A stretch of DNA of 64,000 nt from Mucilaginibacter inviolabilis (GCF_011089895.1 NZ_JAANAT010000001.1:2790001-2854000); one strand, 5' to 3'. Positions 1-8,790 are shown, counted from the first letter of the stretch. Numbers and translations are program-made. Notes: generated from the letters alone by a model not told the origin.

Positions 1-1
1 A

Positions 2-319
2 ATGGGAATTGTGCTGGGCCCGCATCAAATTTACGGGCGCAAGCTGATGAAGGTGCAGGATGAGTTTGTATACATCGTTCCACCCTTTACTTTCGATAGC
101 TATATCCGGGCTACAGGCGTAACCCGGCTTTTTGCCTCGGGCTGGAAAAATCTGCAGGTTAACCAGCGCGATACCCTGTTTATATCAGACCATGTGGATT
201 GGAACGATATCCTGGAAACCATAGCCCGCACCCAACCCAAACAAATATGGACACTTCATGGTGATGGCCGACATTTAAAAGCCCATTTCAATGATGACAT
301 TTTTGTAAAACTGCTTTAA
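2..319 (+). CDS. Ligase-associated MBL-fold DNA exonuclease, C-terminal part
   Basis: This is the last ~105 residues of a gene that starts outside the window; the frame is open to the left edge, so the first ATG here is not taken as the true start. The segment resembles the C-terminus of the metallo-beta-lactamase/beta-CASP exonucleases encoded beside ATP-dependent DNA ligases. The visible family feature is S-D-H-V-D-W at local residues 62-67, with a terminal L-H-G-D-G that fits the last metal-site histidine region. The family is predicted to process DNA ends for repair by a partner ligase, which would lie upstream and is not visible. The family call rests on a fragment. Confidence 0.7.
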   Translation: MGIVLGPHQIYGRKLMKVQDEFVYIVPPFTFDSYIRATGVTRLFASGWKNLQVNQRDTLFISDHVDWNDILETIARTQPKQIWTLHGDGRHLKAHFNDDIFVKLL

Positions 320-328
320 GATTATGCA

Positions 329-359
329 TTTATAATTACCAATTTTTTTAGTAAATTTG
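329..359 (+). promoter_or_regulatory. Candidate Bacteroidota promoter (-33/-7)
   Basis: A -7 box TAAATTTG at 352-359 matches TAnnTTTG exactly. It has TTTA at 329-332 (three of four bases of TTTG) with a 19-nt spacer. Transcription would start near 366 and run through the repeat at 465-620 into the small DUF5522 gene at 643. The strength of this promoter is inference. Confidence 0.4.
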
Positions 360-464
360 TGTAAACAATGGCCCTAACGCTCTTTTTTCAGAGGTGGCTG
401 CTTGTTGAGCTAAGCATAAATATGACCAAAAAGAGGCAATATTCACCCCAAACTATTAACTATC

Positions 465-620
465 AACTAATTATAACTTTTTAAACTTCAAAAAACGCAT
501 TAAAATCGCGTTTAAATTTGTTAAAAAGTGTTAAAATCGATGTTTTTCGAATGTTTTTGAATGCATTTTGGCTCGTTTTTGAGTCGAAATTTGTTAAAAT
601 TCAAGGTTTAAAAAGTTTTT
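465..620. repeat. Dispersed intergenic repeat, family A, copy 1
   Basis: This AT-rich, non-coding stretch matches the reverse complement of 41549-41720. The shared segments include a 28-base identical block around the GTTAAAAAGTGTTAAAATCG motif, the edge AAGGTTTAAAAAGTTTTT, and a TATCAACTAATTA-like motif at the other edge. It fills most of the 320-642 gap. No transposase is associated. Confidence 0.75.
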
Positions 621-642
621 ATCGCGGCAGCAGTTTAAATAA

Positions 643-819
643 ATGTTAGAGGAAGGAACAGACTATTACATTAATGAGGATGGCAATTTTGTTTTCACAA
701 AAGAGTATCATTTAAAACGCGGTTACTGCTGTAAAAATAAATGCCTGCATTGTCCCTGGAATTATGGAAAAGCCGATATAGCTGATACTGAAAATGGAAC
801 AAATAAAAATGAGCTGTAA
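643..819 (+). CDS. DUF5522-like small cysteine-rich protein
   Basis: A 58-residue ORF beginning MLEEGTDYYINEDG. It has the look of the DUF5522 family: a short tyrosine-rich N-terminus, then F-T-K-E-Y-H-L-K-R-G-Y-C-C, then C-x2-C. The cysteines are C29, C30, C34 and C37, followed by P-W, which suggests a small metal-binding knuckle. The tail is polar and variable. The biochemical function of the family is not known to me. It lies between the exonuclease and the MarR gene on the same strand and may be transcribed from the promoter candidate near 330-359. Confidence 0.75.
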   Translation: MLEEGTDYYINEDGNFVFTKEYHLKRGYCCKNKCLHCPWNYGKADIADTENGTNKNEL

Positions 820-903
820 TGAACTATCCTTAGCTTACGTATAGACTTAGCTCAAATTAAAAATAATTAAACATATTTACATTCTTATTGATTGTTACCT
901 ATT

Positions 904-1353
904 ATGCGCATTGACGACGAAATACAAAGCACAAATTTTGAAGATAATTATCATAAAGTAGCAATTAACATTGCCTACACCTCGGGTTGGTTAAACAACT
1001 ACTTTAAGCTTCATTTTGATAAATATAATATTACCCAACAACAATTTAATATCCTGAGGATACTAAGGGGCCAATACCCCAATCCGGCAACTATCAATTT
1101 GCTGAAAGAACGGATGATTGATAAAATGTCTGACGCATCACGTATAGTTGACCGTCTGATTCAAAAGGAACTGGTTTCGCGCTGTACCAATAATAAAGAC
1201 AGGCGCGCCGTTGATATCCGCATCAGCGAACTGGGTTTACAAACCCTGTCAAAAATGGATGATGAATTTAAACCCAAAGATATATTGAAAGGTAACCTGA
1301 GTGAGGCAGACGCTGCAGCGCTCAGTGATCTGTTGGATAAGCTGAGGGGATAA
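904..1353 (+). CDS. MarR-family transcriptional regulator
   Basis: A 149-residue winged helix-turn-helix protein. The family dimerises and usually represses stress, efflux or catabolic genes until a small ligand binds. The recognition region (about residues 45-100) contains the N-L-L-K-E-R-M-I-D-K-M-S-D-A-S-R-I-V-D-R-L stretch and the wing N-N-K-D-R-R-A-V-D-I-R, typical of MarR proteins. I start it at the ATG at 904 (MRIDDE). A TTG start at 892 is possible but gives only four more residues. It converges on the aldo/keto reductase with a palindromic repeat between them. The target is unknown; the neighbouring reductase is one guess. Confidence 0.9.
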   Translation: MRIDDEIQSTNFEDNYHKVAINIAYTSGWLNNYFKLHFDKYNITQQQFNILRILRGQYPNPATINLLKERMIDKMSDASRIVDRLIQKELVSRCTNNKDRRAVDIRISELGLQTLSKMDDEFKPKDILKGNLSEADAAALSDLLDKLRG

Positions 1354-1360
1354 AAGAAAT

Positions 1361-1458
1361 CAGGTCATGCTGAACTTGTTTCAGCATCCCACATGCCAGG
1401 CTTATACTTTAATGAGGGTAAACCAAGCATGTGGGATCCCGAAATAAATTCGGGATAA
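1361..1458. repeat. Palindromic intergenic repeat between convergent genes
   Basis: Contains three inverted repeats: GCTGAAC...TTTCAGC (1369-1385), the long-range pair CATCCCACATGC/GCATGTGGGATC (1385-1438), and TCCCGAA...TTCGGGA (1437-1455). It begins with the GTCATGCTGAA motif also seen near 34670 and 43698. It could fold as a bidirectional terminator for the MarR and AKR genes, although no long T-run follows. Confidence 0.6.
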
Positions 1459-1467
1459 CTCCGGGAA

Positions 1468-2451
1468 CTAAAAATGTCCTCTTATTTTATCAACTATCTC
1501 AGCATCATACAATGATCTTAATTGCTGATGAATTCCTGCTGTTAAATGAGGTAATTTTACAGCCTCTACATTACTGTTAACCTGTGTTACTTTGGATGCC
1601 CCCGGTATTACTGTGGTAACTTCCGGATGATCCAATATCCAACGAATAGCCCATTGCGGCATTCGCTCATCTGGCAGCAGTTCTTTTATTTTGTTGGATA
1701 ATTTTATGCCTTCATTAAACTCAATACCCGAAAATGTTTCACCTGCGTTAAAAGCTTCGCCATTGGCATTGTAGTTACGATGATCGTTCTGGGCAAATTG
1801 GGTTTCAGCATTAAATTTACCCGACAACAAGCCACTGGCCAGCGGTACCCGCACGATGATAGCCACACCTTTTTCGGCAGCTTTGGCAAACACCTCATCG
1901 GCTACGTGCTGCCTGAACAGGTTAAAGATGATCTGTAACGAAGCTAAACCCTCCTGCTCCAGGCAGATCAATGCTTCCTCAGAAGTTTCCACACTGGCGC
2001 CGAAATGGCTAATGAGCCCTTGCTCCTGCAATAGCCGTAAATGATCAAACACTTTCCCCCCACGCATTTCTTCGGTAGGGATGCAATGCAGCTGTTCCAG
2101 GAATATGCGTGGAATATCCAGATGTCTCAGCGAATCTTCTACCTGCCGTTTCATAGCATCATAGGTAAAATTCTGTGGCCAGCCATTTGGGGCATCGCCA
2201 CGGCGACCCAGCTTGGTTGCTACGTATACTTTATGATCAACCAGTTTTAAAAATTTACCGATCACGGTTTCGCTAACACCCATACCGTACACATCGGCAG
2301 TATCCAGAAAATTGCCGCCGGCATCAGTGTAAGCTTTTAGTATATTGATGGCTTCATATTCGTTCACATTGCCCCAGTCGGCGCTGCCTAATTGCCAGGT
2401 GCCTAATCCAACTTCGGCAATGGCTGTGCCTTTAAAATCCCTGTAATTCAT
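1468..2451 (-). CDS. Aldo/keto reductase
   Basis: A 327-residue cytosolic NADPH-dependent oxidoreductase of the AKR superfamily, a TIM barrel. The catalytic tetrad is visible as D50, Y55 (F-L-D-T-A-D-V-Y-G), K80 (A-T-K) and H122 (E-Q-L-H). The C-terminal cofactor segment is V-I-P-G-A-S-K. I chose the ATG at 2451 (MNYRDF). The upstream in-frame ATG at 2499 adds 16 residues that do not match the usual start of the barrel. The substrate cannot be predicted. It is transcribed towards MarR and appears monocistronic. Confidence 0.9.
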   Translation of the reverse strand: MNYRDFKGTAIAEVGLGTWQLGSADWGNVNEYEAINILKAYTDAGGNFLDTADVYGMGVSETVIGKFLKLVDHKVYVATKLGRRGDAPNGWPQNFTYDAMKRQVEDSLRHLDIPRIFLEQLHCIPTEEMRGGKVFDHLRLLQEQGLISHFGASVETSEEALICLEQEGLASLQIIFNLFRQHVADEVFAKAAEKGVAIIVRVPLASGLLSGKFNAETQFAQNDHRNYNANGEAFNAGETFSGIEFNEGIKLSNKIKELLPDERMPQWAIRWILDHPEVTTVIPGASKVTQVNSNVEAVKLPHLTAGIHQQLRSLYDAEIVDKIRGHF

Positions 2452-2538
2452 AGTGTAGTTTGCTATGCTGTAAAAGTACAAAGCCGTTCTGATAAACAAA
2501 ACGGCTTTATGAATAGCATTATTGAAATATTCTTTGAC

Positions 2539-3621
2539 CTATGCTTTAAATGCTGCGCTTTCCTGCTTCAGAATATCCAATACCGATGGTGTAACCCTGC
2601 CAAAGAAAGATACCCCTGATGCTCCATTTTTCAAAGCATACTGGATACCGGAGCGTACCTCTTCATCATTATTAAAATCAGACAGATAAAGACCGGCATA
2701 CAACGGAAATTTGTCATTAAGCACATGGATACCTTCGGCAACAGCATCACCTATCCAGCTTACGCTCTCTTTATAAAAGCCGTGATAGATCATCGGGCAA
2801 ACGCCATCAAGCTTAAAATTTGTCCAATCTTGGCGTACATTACGGCGCGCCACTTCGGGTGTCGGGAAAACGGCTGCCGTGATCGTTTTTTTATGCTGAT
2901 GAGCCACCGCCGATACCGCGTTCACCACCCGGATAATATTACCATACCTGAACAGGCGCCAGGAAAGACTGGCCTCCGGGTATTGAATAGCTTTGATATC
3001 CTTGCCATACTGCTCTTTGAATTTAGCCTGGCAAACTTCGCAGTAGCAAAAATCGTATTCGGGTAGTTCTTTGGTTTGTTCAATTTTGTATTTATCCCAT
3101 AGGTTTACAGGAAGTATCACATCGCAATAACGTACATAATCCAGGTGGATGCCATCAACATAATCCTTGGTCAGTATATCATTAACAGTACTGGTTAAAT
3201 AATCCTGAACCTCGGGGCGGGAAGGACAAAGCCAACGGTAGTACTGCACATAGGGTGGCTTATCGGCACAGGAATCACCGTTGCGGCTTTTGCTGTACCA
3301 TTCCGGATGATCGGTTAATTTTTCGGCACGATTAAAAGTCCATATCCAGCGATGAGCCTCAATACCCACAGCTTTAGCGGCGCGGAAGTGTTTTTCACTA
3401 TCATTCTCAAAAAATATACCAGTAATACCGGCTGCTTTGTAGGCTGTGTAATTGGTTTTCAGATCCTCGTCCGTATCCTTTAGGTTAGGATTGATCCAAA
3501 TCCAGTTTTTCATAGCCTTTTTCTTACTGACAGCTACAGGTTCCTTTGCCTGGCTTTTTACAGGTAATTGAGCTGCAACGGTGGCTACTAAACCGGCTTT
3601 TAAAAATTCGCGCTTATTCAT
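2539..3621 (-). CDS. Secreted putative glycoside hydrolase, GHL10-like
   Basis: A 360-residue exported protein. The N-terminus MNKREFLKAG resembles a Tat signal but has K-R instead of R-R, followed by a hydrophobic stretch ending near S-Q-A-K. The body looks like a TIM-barrel family of bacterial glycosidase-like proteins (GHL10). The characteristic D-G-I-H-L-D-Y-V-R-Y is near the middle, and the barrel continues with D-G-V-C-P-M-I-Y. It also has four cysteines in the Y-C-E-V-C region. It lies 5 nt downstream of the CBM9-like gene, so the two are an operon. Its activity is unproven; the family assignment is from motif recognition. Confidence 0.7.
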   Translation of the reverse strand: MNKREFLKAGLVATVAAQLPVKSQAKEPVAVSKKKAMKNWIWINPNLKDTDEDLKTNYTAYKAAGITGIFFENDSEKHFRAAKAVGIEAHRWIWTFNRAEKLTDHPEWYSKSRNGDSCADKPPYVQYYRWLCPSRPEVQDYLTSTVNDILTKDYVDGIHLDYVRYCDVILPVNLWDKYKIEQTKELPEYDFCYCEVCQAKFKEQYGKDIKAIQYPEASLSWRLFRYGNIIRVVNAVSAVAHQHKKTITAAVFPTPEVARRNVRQDWTNFKLDGVCPMIYHGFYKESVSWIGDAVAEGIHVLNDKFPLYAGLYLSDFNNDEEVRSGIQYALKNGASGVSFFGRVTPSVLDILKQESAAFKA

Positions 3622-3626
3622 TGTGT

Positions 3627-4769
3627 TTAGTGATTGGTGGTTAAAGGTTCAACAAACCCATCCTGGTTAATGGTATAAGTTATTTTATTCTCCTCATCGG
3701 TAATTAAAGCTATAAACTGGTGTTTAGTGGCTTCGAGTTGTAAGTTATTAAATTTTTTTAAAATGTTATAACCACTTTCCAATCCCAATTCTTTTAATGA
3801 TTGCGCGTAACTATGATTTTGCCTTTGCCACTCTTTTTGCTTGTAATAAATCAGCCATAAATACCTTTTTTTCAGTTCGGCATAAGGCATTTCGAATACC
3901 ACATCATCGGTTTGATGATCACTAAACAGCAAGTATCCAAAGCGTTCCGGATAATGCATATTGATGAGTCCCTGAGATGACCATGCCCAATTATGTTCTG
4001 GCCGATCATAACCTGCACTATCCTTCAACTTTTCATATTGCCCGTTTTTAACCTGAGTATCATACTCCACTCTTAAAAAATTGATACGCCATATAGTTCC
4101 AGGCCTAGGGTTTACAGCTCTGAAACCAGGATTTACAGCTTTGAAAGGGATAGCCATTTCAACCGTCCAGCCTTTGTCAACATCAACAGGATCATTTAAT
4201 GTGCCTTGTATTTTAACAGCGGTACGCAAACCGTGAGCATCCCACCCGGACACCGAGTTACCCTGGTTACGGTATGGCTTTGGTAAAAATAGATCAAAAA
4301 TGGTATTGAGGGCATTAACCTCAATTTCATAATAACCATGAGTTGTGTTGGTTGGATCAATAAAGACCTCAAAATCATTTTCCCTGAAAAGTGCATCATC
4401 ATGATTTTTTAGTTTGGCCCACACCTGCGGATCATACATTCGGGCAGCCACATACAAACAGCTATCGTCCCATAACATTTTAATGTTGGTTTGTAGTGGT
4501 GGTTTAGGTTTTAAGCTACCCTCAATATCTACAAAATCAGTTGTCCATTTAGCCTGTTGCCATTCACTATCACTTATGTCACCATCAATTACAGGAGCCT
4601 TTGAGGTATGTTTTACCACATAACTTTCGGGAACGGTAAACAGATTTTCATAGCCTTTAAAAATATCCTGAGCCTGAAGCTGCCAGGGCATCAGCATCAC
4701 AAAAACAGTAAAAGCCATCATTTTAGGACGGCTTTTAAATAAATGGAGATTAACGATATGTTTTTTCAT
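3627..4769 (-). CDS. Secreted CBM9-like carbohydrate-binding protein
   Basis: A 380-residue protein with a long N-region and a signal peptide ending around L-Q-A-Q-D. The body (about residues 55-250) has the carbohydrate family 9 binding-domain pattern: A-P-V-I-D-G-D-I-S-D-S-E-W at the start, L-Y-V-A-A-R-M-Y-D, D-D-A-L-F-R-E-N-D-F-E-V-F-I-D-P, and F-L-R-V-E-Y-D. The C-terminal ~120 residues are of unknown fold. It probably binds sugar outside the cytoplasm and works with the GHL10-like enzyme just downstream. Its start codon overlaps the stop of the EVE gene by one base (TAATG), which suggests translational coupling. Confidence 0.75.
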   Translation of the reverse strand: MKKHIVNLHLFKSRPKMMAFTVFVMLMPWQLQAQDIFKGYENLFTVPESYVVKHTSKAPVIDGDISDSEWQQAKWTTDFVDIEGSLKPKPPLQTNIKMLWDDSCLYVAARMYDPQVWAKLKNHDDALFRENDFEVFIDPTNTTHGYYEIEVNALNTIFDLFLPKPYRNQGNSVSGWDAHGLRTAVKIQGTLNDPVDVDKGWTVEMAIPFKAVNPGFRAVNPRPGTIWRINFLRVEYDTQVKNGQYEKLKDSAGYDRPEHNWAWSSQGLINMHYPERFGYLLFSDHQTDDVVFEMPYAELKKRYLWLIYYKQKEWQRQNHSYAQSLKELGLESGYNILKKFNNLQLEATKHQFIALITDEENKITYTINQDGFVEPLTTNH

Positions 4770-5173
4770 TAACTGCCCAGTTCTAATATACGGTCAAACT
4801 CCTCGCGTTTTAAACCCATTACTGATAGGCGACCTTGCCTAACCAAGCCCACATCTTTTAATTGTTCATCCGCTTTAATGGTTTCCAGGGTTACGGGATG
4901 CTTCAGGGTTTCAACCGGCGACAGATCAACCACCACCCAGTTAGGATCTGAAGTTGTTGGATCCTGATAAGCTTCCTTCACTACTTTGGCTATCCCAACC
5001 ACTTCTTTGCCATCGTTACTATGATAAAACAGCACCAGGTCGCCTTCCTTCATCAAGCGTAAATTATTACGAGCCTGATAATTGCGCACGCCATCCCAAA
5101 AAGTACGTCCATCTTTATTAAACTTTTCCCAACTGTATTTAAATGGTTCCGATTTGACTAACCAGTGCTGCAT
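4769..5173 (-). CDS. EVE-domain protein
   Basis: A 134-residue protein that is almost entirely an EVE domain, a PUA-like fold that binds modified bases in DNA or RNA. The start H-W-L-V-K-S-E-P and the W-D-G-V-R-N-Y-Q-A-R-N-N-L segment are characteristic. V-L-F-Y-H-S and the late G-L-V-R-Q-G-R-L-S-V motif also match. I chose the ATG at 5173 (MQHWLV); the longer ORF adds 37 unrelated residues. It is the first gene of an operon with two secreted glycan proteins, an odd partnership discussed in the findings. Confidence 0.9.
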   Translation of the reverse strand: MQHWLVKSEPFKYSWEKFNKDGRTFWDGVRNYQARNNLRLMKEGDLVLFYHSNDGKEVVGIAKVVKEAYQDPTTSDPNWVVVDLSPVETLKHPVTLETIKADEQLKDVGLVRQGRLSVMGLKREEFDRILELGS

Positions 5174-5284
5174 AAATATTTCTGAATTGATTTGTTTTGT
5201 AACTGTAAAGATGTCAAAAACTGCCGATAAACTAAAACAGCATTTTGTAAAATCACGGATGTGTACTGACGCACATGAATTCAA

Positions 5285-5316
5285 TAAAAAACCCCGCGAC
5301 AGGCATCGCAGGGTTT
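5285..5316 (-). terminator. Intrinsic terminator after the SnoaL-like gene
   Basis: On the minus strand, the stem ACCCTGCGA/TCGCGGGGT (nine pairs, one a G-T) is followed by a T-run. It lies 25 nt past the stop of the SnoaL-like gene and separates it from the EVE operon. Confidence 0.8.
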
Positions 5317-5340
5317 TAGCTTTATAATTGGTTGGTCTGG

Positions 5341-5709
5341 TTATTGTCCGGGAATGCTATAGAAAAATCTTTCATAAACAATTTTGCCATCCTTAACTTC
5401 ATATACGCAGATCTCCTGCATATTTACTCTACCCATTCCTTTAAAGGTGACATCCGTATCCATAGTGACTGCAAAAAAGTTTGCGCTTACAATTGGATCG
5501 GAAACAGTGCCTCCATGCACCTCTTCTACCGATTCAAACCATTGTTTTGACTTCCCTATAACAGCTTCTTTGCCATTTGTAAATTCCTGGTGAGACCCTT
5601 TGGGCTCCTCGCTTACTATATGATCAGCATAAAGCTCATTCATCGCCTCAAAGTTTTTACCCTCACGGCAAAATTGTACTAATGCGTTAGCTACTTCTTG
5701 TGTGTTCAT
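5341..5709 (-). CDS. SnoaL-like/NTF2-fold protein
   Basis: A 122-residue protein of the NTF2-like superfamily, a small cone-shaped alpha+beta barrel. The pattern fits SnoaL-like members: an N-terminal helix with F-E-A-M-N-E-L-Y-A-D, then alternating strands, including F-F-A-V-T-M-D-T-D-V-T-F and I-C-V-Y-E-V-K-D-G-K-I-V-Y-E-R-F-F-Y. Family members range from cyclases to proteins with no known activity, so no reaction is assigned. It has its own terminator and stands alone, divergent from the GH20 gene. Confidence 0.75.
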   Translation of the reverse strand: MNTQEVANALVQFCREGKNFEAMNELYADHIVSEEPKGSHQEFTNGKEAVIGKSKQWFESVEEVHGGTVSDPIVSANFFAVTMDTDVTFKGMGRVNMQEICVYEVKDGKIVYERFFYSIPGQ

Positions 5710-5917
5710 AATGGAATGTTTTAATTGGTGGTTCTTTGTATTAAAGTTATCAATAATCTATTCAAAATCACGAACCTACCATTTTAAGTTTAAGTTACCT
5801 TTTGCTGAATTTTAGATTGTCAATAATTTGTTACATCAATCATTATACTGATGATTAAATTATTATAAAGTATTTTAGCACAGAACAATCCGGTTTATTC
5901 ATCATTTTACCTTTATC

Positions 5918-8242
5918 ATGAATCAAAGCTATCCGCCCCGACTAACCTTTCTGTTAATCATTCTAAGTCTCCTGATTTTTACCTTTCAGACCAATGCACA
6001 AACACTAAATGATGACCCTCATTTAGGCATCATTCCTGCGCCGGCATCTATAACCAGGGCTCAGGGTACATTCATATTTAGTCAGTTAACACAGATCAAG
6101 GCAGACAATATCAAAGACAGGAACGTCGCTTTCCTAAAAGATTTCCTGCTGAATAGCCGGCACTTCAATAACAAGCTATCCAAATACAACTCTAAAGTAA
6201 AATCAACTAAAGGAACTACCCTTATATTAACCGCCAAAGGATCAGTAACGCTGCCTAAAGAGGGATATAAACTCACTATCACTCCGCACCGCATTACTAT
6301 TATTGGTAAGGATGCCGGTATGTTTTATGGTATTCAAACCCTGATGCAATTATTCCCGGTGGAAACCTCAGGCACCGAAAAATTCAATTGCGTGACCATT
6401 GAAGATAGTCCCAGGTTTGGCTATCGGGGCATGATGCTGGACGTATCCCGACACTTTTTTACTGTACCACAGGTTAAAAAAGTTATCGAATTGATGGCGG
6501 CTTATAAGCTGAACAATTTCCACTGGCATCTGGTGGATGGCCAAGGCTGGCGCATCGAGATCAAGAAATACCCAAAGCTGACGCAGGTTGGTGCCTATAG
6601 GATGCAAACCACCTTCGGCAATAACCGTGACTGGCCCGATTCCTTATCTTATGGCGGCTTTTATACCCAGGATGACATTCGCGATGTGGTTAAATTCGCT
6701 GCTCAGCGTTACATCAATGTCATTCCCGAAATTGAAATGCCCGCGCATTCCGAGGCTGCTCTGCGAGCCTATCCCGAACTCAGATGCGAGTCGCCTGCTG
6801 ATAGCAAGATCCCGGCACGCGATATCAACAATATCTATTGCCCTACCGAAGAAACTTTTACTTTCCTGGAGAATGTGCTGACTGAAGTGATGGAGCTTTT
6901 TCCAAGCAAATACATTCACATTGGTGGCGACGAGGCAGGCAAACAACCCTGGAAAGAATCTGCTTTTTGCCAGGCGCTGATCAAAGAAAAAGGCCTGAAG
7001 GACGAGCACGAACTGCAAAGCTATTTTATACAGCGCATTGAAAAATTCCTGAACTCCAAAGGCCGCACCATTATTGGCTGGGACGAGATACTGGAAGGCG
7101 GCCTGGCCCCTAACGCCACCGTAATGAGCTGGACAGGCGAAGCCGGTGGTATTGCCGCCGCCCATCAAAAACATAACGTGATCATGACGCCGCAAACCAC
7201 CGGTAATTACTTTGACCATTACCAAAGCGGATCGCCGCAGGAGCCGGTTTCATTTGGTCGTTATGCGGCCCTGGACGAAACTTATAATTATGATCCCGTA
7301 TCCAAAGAGCTAACGCCCGATGAACAAAAATATGTGATAGGTACACAAGGTAACTTATGGACAGAATATGTACCCACCGTAGCCAAACTACAATACCAGA
7401 TATTACCACGCTTGTTCGCCCTTTCGGAAGTGGCCTGGAGCCTGCCCAAAAATAAAGACTATACCAATTTTTCGGAGATACGCCTGACCAAACATTTTGC
7501 CCGTTTAGAAGCTATGCACTATAACTATCGTGTACCAACCGCACTGCCGGTTATTGACACCATGGTTTTTGGCAATAAATTTACGTTTGCACCAAAATCT
7601 GTAGTACCCGGTGCCCGGATCTTTATTACCTATAATGGTCGTGATCCGCTGGATACCGATTGGGAGTATATTTCGCCCGTAACCATTGTAGTACCGCCAA
7701 ATGAAAAGCGCGAATTTAAAACCCGTGTAATTACACCAACCGGTCGGCGTAGTATAGCAACCCGCATACTGATGTATAACCGGGCACTGGTGCCGGCGGC
7801 AAACTATACAGCCAATAAACCCGGCCTAAGCTATAAACTGATTAAAAGTAAATTTACCACACCCGAGCAACTGGATTATGCCAGCGCTCCGGATTCAGCC
7901 ATTACCGATCGTTTAAATGCCGAAGCTTTTAAAAAGGATAATCCCAATTTTGGCGTGGTGTACAGCGGCTATGTCAACATCCCTGCGGATGGGGCTTACA
8001 ATTTCAGCACAGCATCATACACCGATACCCAGGTATTTATTGATGGTGAAAAAATAACCGAAAGCGAACCTGCCTTGCCATTGGCAAAAGGTTTTCATGC
8101 CATTAAGGTGAAATATATTTACAACGCTCCTGTTCCAGCACCGGGATCATACCGGGTTAGGCAAACCCCGCTGCGTGTTTTTATAGCGGCACCTGGCACA
8201 GCAGGCAAAAAGGAAATTATGCCGGGAATGTTGTTTAATTGA
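5918..8242 (+). CDS. Beta-N-acetylhexosaminidase, GH20
   Basis: A 774-residue secreted enzyme removing terminal beta-GlcNAc or GalNAc. The signal peptide ends near F-Q-T-N-A-Q. A GH20b domain spans about residues 38-160, and the catalytic barrel about 165-515. The signature H-I-G-G-D-E-A-G-K places the catalytic pair at D338 and E339, and H-W-H-L-V-D-G-Q-G-W is also typical. A C-terminal region (about 660-740, G-Y-V-N-I-P-A-D-G-A-Y-N-F) resembles a PA14-like beta module. It is probably periplasmic or surface-exposed. It faces the mannosidase/fucosidase locus and likely supplies GlcNAc release for the same glycan. Confidence 0.93.
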   Translation: MNQSYPPRLTFLLIILSLLIFTFQTNAQTLNDDPHLGIIPAPASITRAQGTFIFSQLTQIKADNIKDRNVAFLKDFLLNSRHFNNKLSKYNSKVKSTKGTTLILTAKGSVTLPKEGYKLTITPHRITIIGKDAGMFYGIQTLMQLFPVETSGTEKFNCVTIEDSPRFGYRGMMLDVSRHFFTVPQVKKVIELMAAYKLNNFHWHLVDGQGWRIEIKKYPKLTQVGAYRMQTTFGNNRDWPDSLSYGGFYTQDDIRDVVKFAAQRYINVIPEIEMPAHSEAALRAYPELRCESPADSKIPARDINNIYCPTEETFTFLENVLTEVMELFPSKYIHIGGDEAGKQPWKESAFCQALIKEKGLKDEHELQSYFIQRIEKFLNSKGRTIIGWDEILEGGLAPNATVMSWTGEAGGIAAAHQKHNVIMTPQTTGNYFDHYQSGSPQEPVSFGRYAALDETYNYDPVSKELTPDEQKYVIGTQGNLWTEYVPTVAKLQYQILPRLFALSEVAWSLPKNKDYTNFSEIRLTKHFARLEAMHYNYRVPTALPVIDTMVFGNKFTFAPKSVVPGARIFITYNGRDPLDTDWEYISPVTIVVPPNEKREFKTRVITPTGRRSIATRILMYNRALVPAANYTANKPGLSYKLIKSKFTTPEQLDYASAPDSAITDRLNAEAFKKDNPNFGVVYSGYVNIPADGAYNFSTASYTDTQVFIDGEKITESEPALPLAKGFHAIKVKYIYNAPVPAPGSYRVRQTPLRVFIAAPGTAGKKEIMPGMLFN

Positions 8243-8261
8243 TCATCCGCGATGAAGAAAA

Positions 8262-8297
8262 CAGTGCGTTGTTGAACAATAATGCGCTGCTTTTTTT
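8262..8297 (+). terminator. Intrinsic terminator after GH20
   Basis: A 12-pair stem (CAGTGCGTTGTT with AATAATGCGCTG, several G-T pairs, 4-nt loop) is followed by seven Ts at 8291-8297. It begins 20 nt past the GH20 stop. Confidence 0.8.
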
Positions 8298-8302
8298 AAC
8301 CT

Positions 8303-8695
8303 TTATTTCAGCTTGTTTAAATTTTGAAGATATAAATTCATAGCGGCATCATCCAGTAAAATTTCCTTACTCATTAAATACTCAGTTGTGGAATTTAAAA
8401 AACCTATTCCATTAGAACCATTAAAAGTATCCGGTTTTACAATTACGGATATTAATTTCCAGCCATCCTGATTCATTCTTAAAATTAAGGTATTGGGGAA
8501 AACAACTCTATACTTTTCTTTATAATCGATCATGATGGTGGTCTTTATGCTATCGGGATAAAGCTTGTCATAATTAGGATATTGCACTACACAATACCGC
8601 TCATCAAAAGAACTATAGATAGTTAATTTATGTGCTTGAGCAAACGCTCCCATAGCTGTAAAGCTGAGGAGCAGGACAATCAAATACTTTTTCAT
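8303..8695 (-). CDS. Secreted hypothetical protein
   Basis: A 130-residue protein with a clear signal peptide (MKKYLIVLLLSFTAMGAFAQ). The mature ~110 residues are rich in beta-strand-forming residues and tyrosine, with no motif I recognise. It sits alone between the GH20 and GH38 genes and is transcribed against both, so it is unlikely to be part of their operons. No function is proposed. Confidence 0.65.
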   Translation of the reverse strand: MKKYLIVLLLSFTAMGAFAQAHKLTIYSSFDERYCVVQYPNYDKLYPDSIKTTIMIDYKEKYRVVFPNTLILRMNQDGWKLISVIVKPDTFNGSNGIGFLNSTTEYLMSKEILLDDAAMNLYLQNLNKLK

Positions 8696-8790
8696 GATTA
8701 TAAGGCAGATTATGGTTTAAAGGACTAATTACTTCTACGAGCTTTGATTTGGCTAGATAAAAGATTAAAGGATTAATACTATTAAAATGC

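Noticed and set aside
368..484. A 38-codon ORF (MALTLFFQRWLL...) just after a promoter-like TAAATTTG
   Set aside because: The predicted transcript start would be only about 2 nt before the ATG, the protein has no family features, and it runs into the family A repeat.
6644..7225. A 193-codon minus-strand ORF inside the GH20 gene
   Set aside because: It overlaps the catalytic barrel of GH20, whose motifs are certain.
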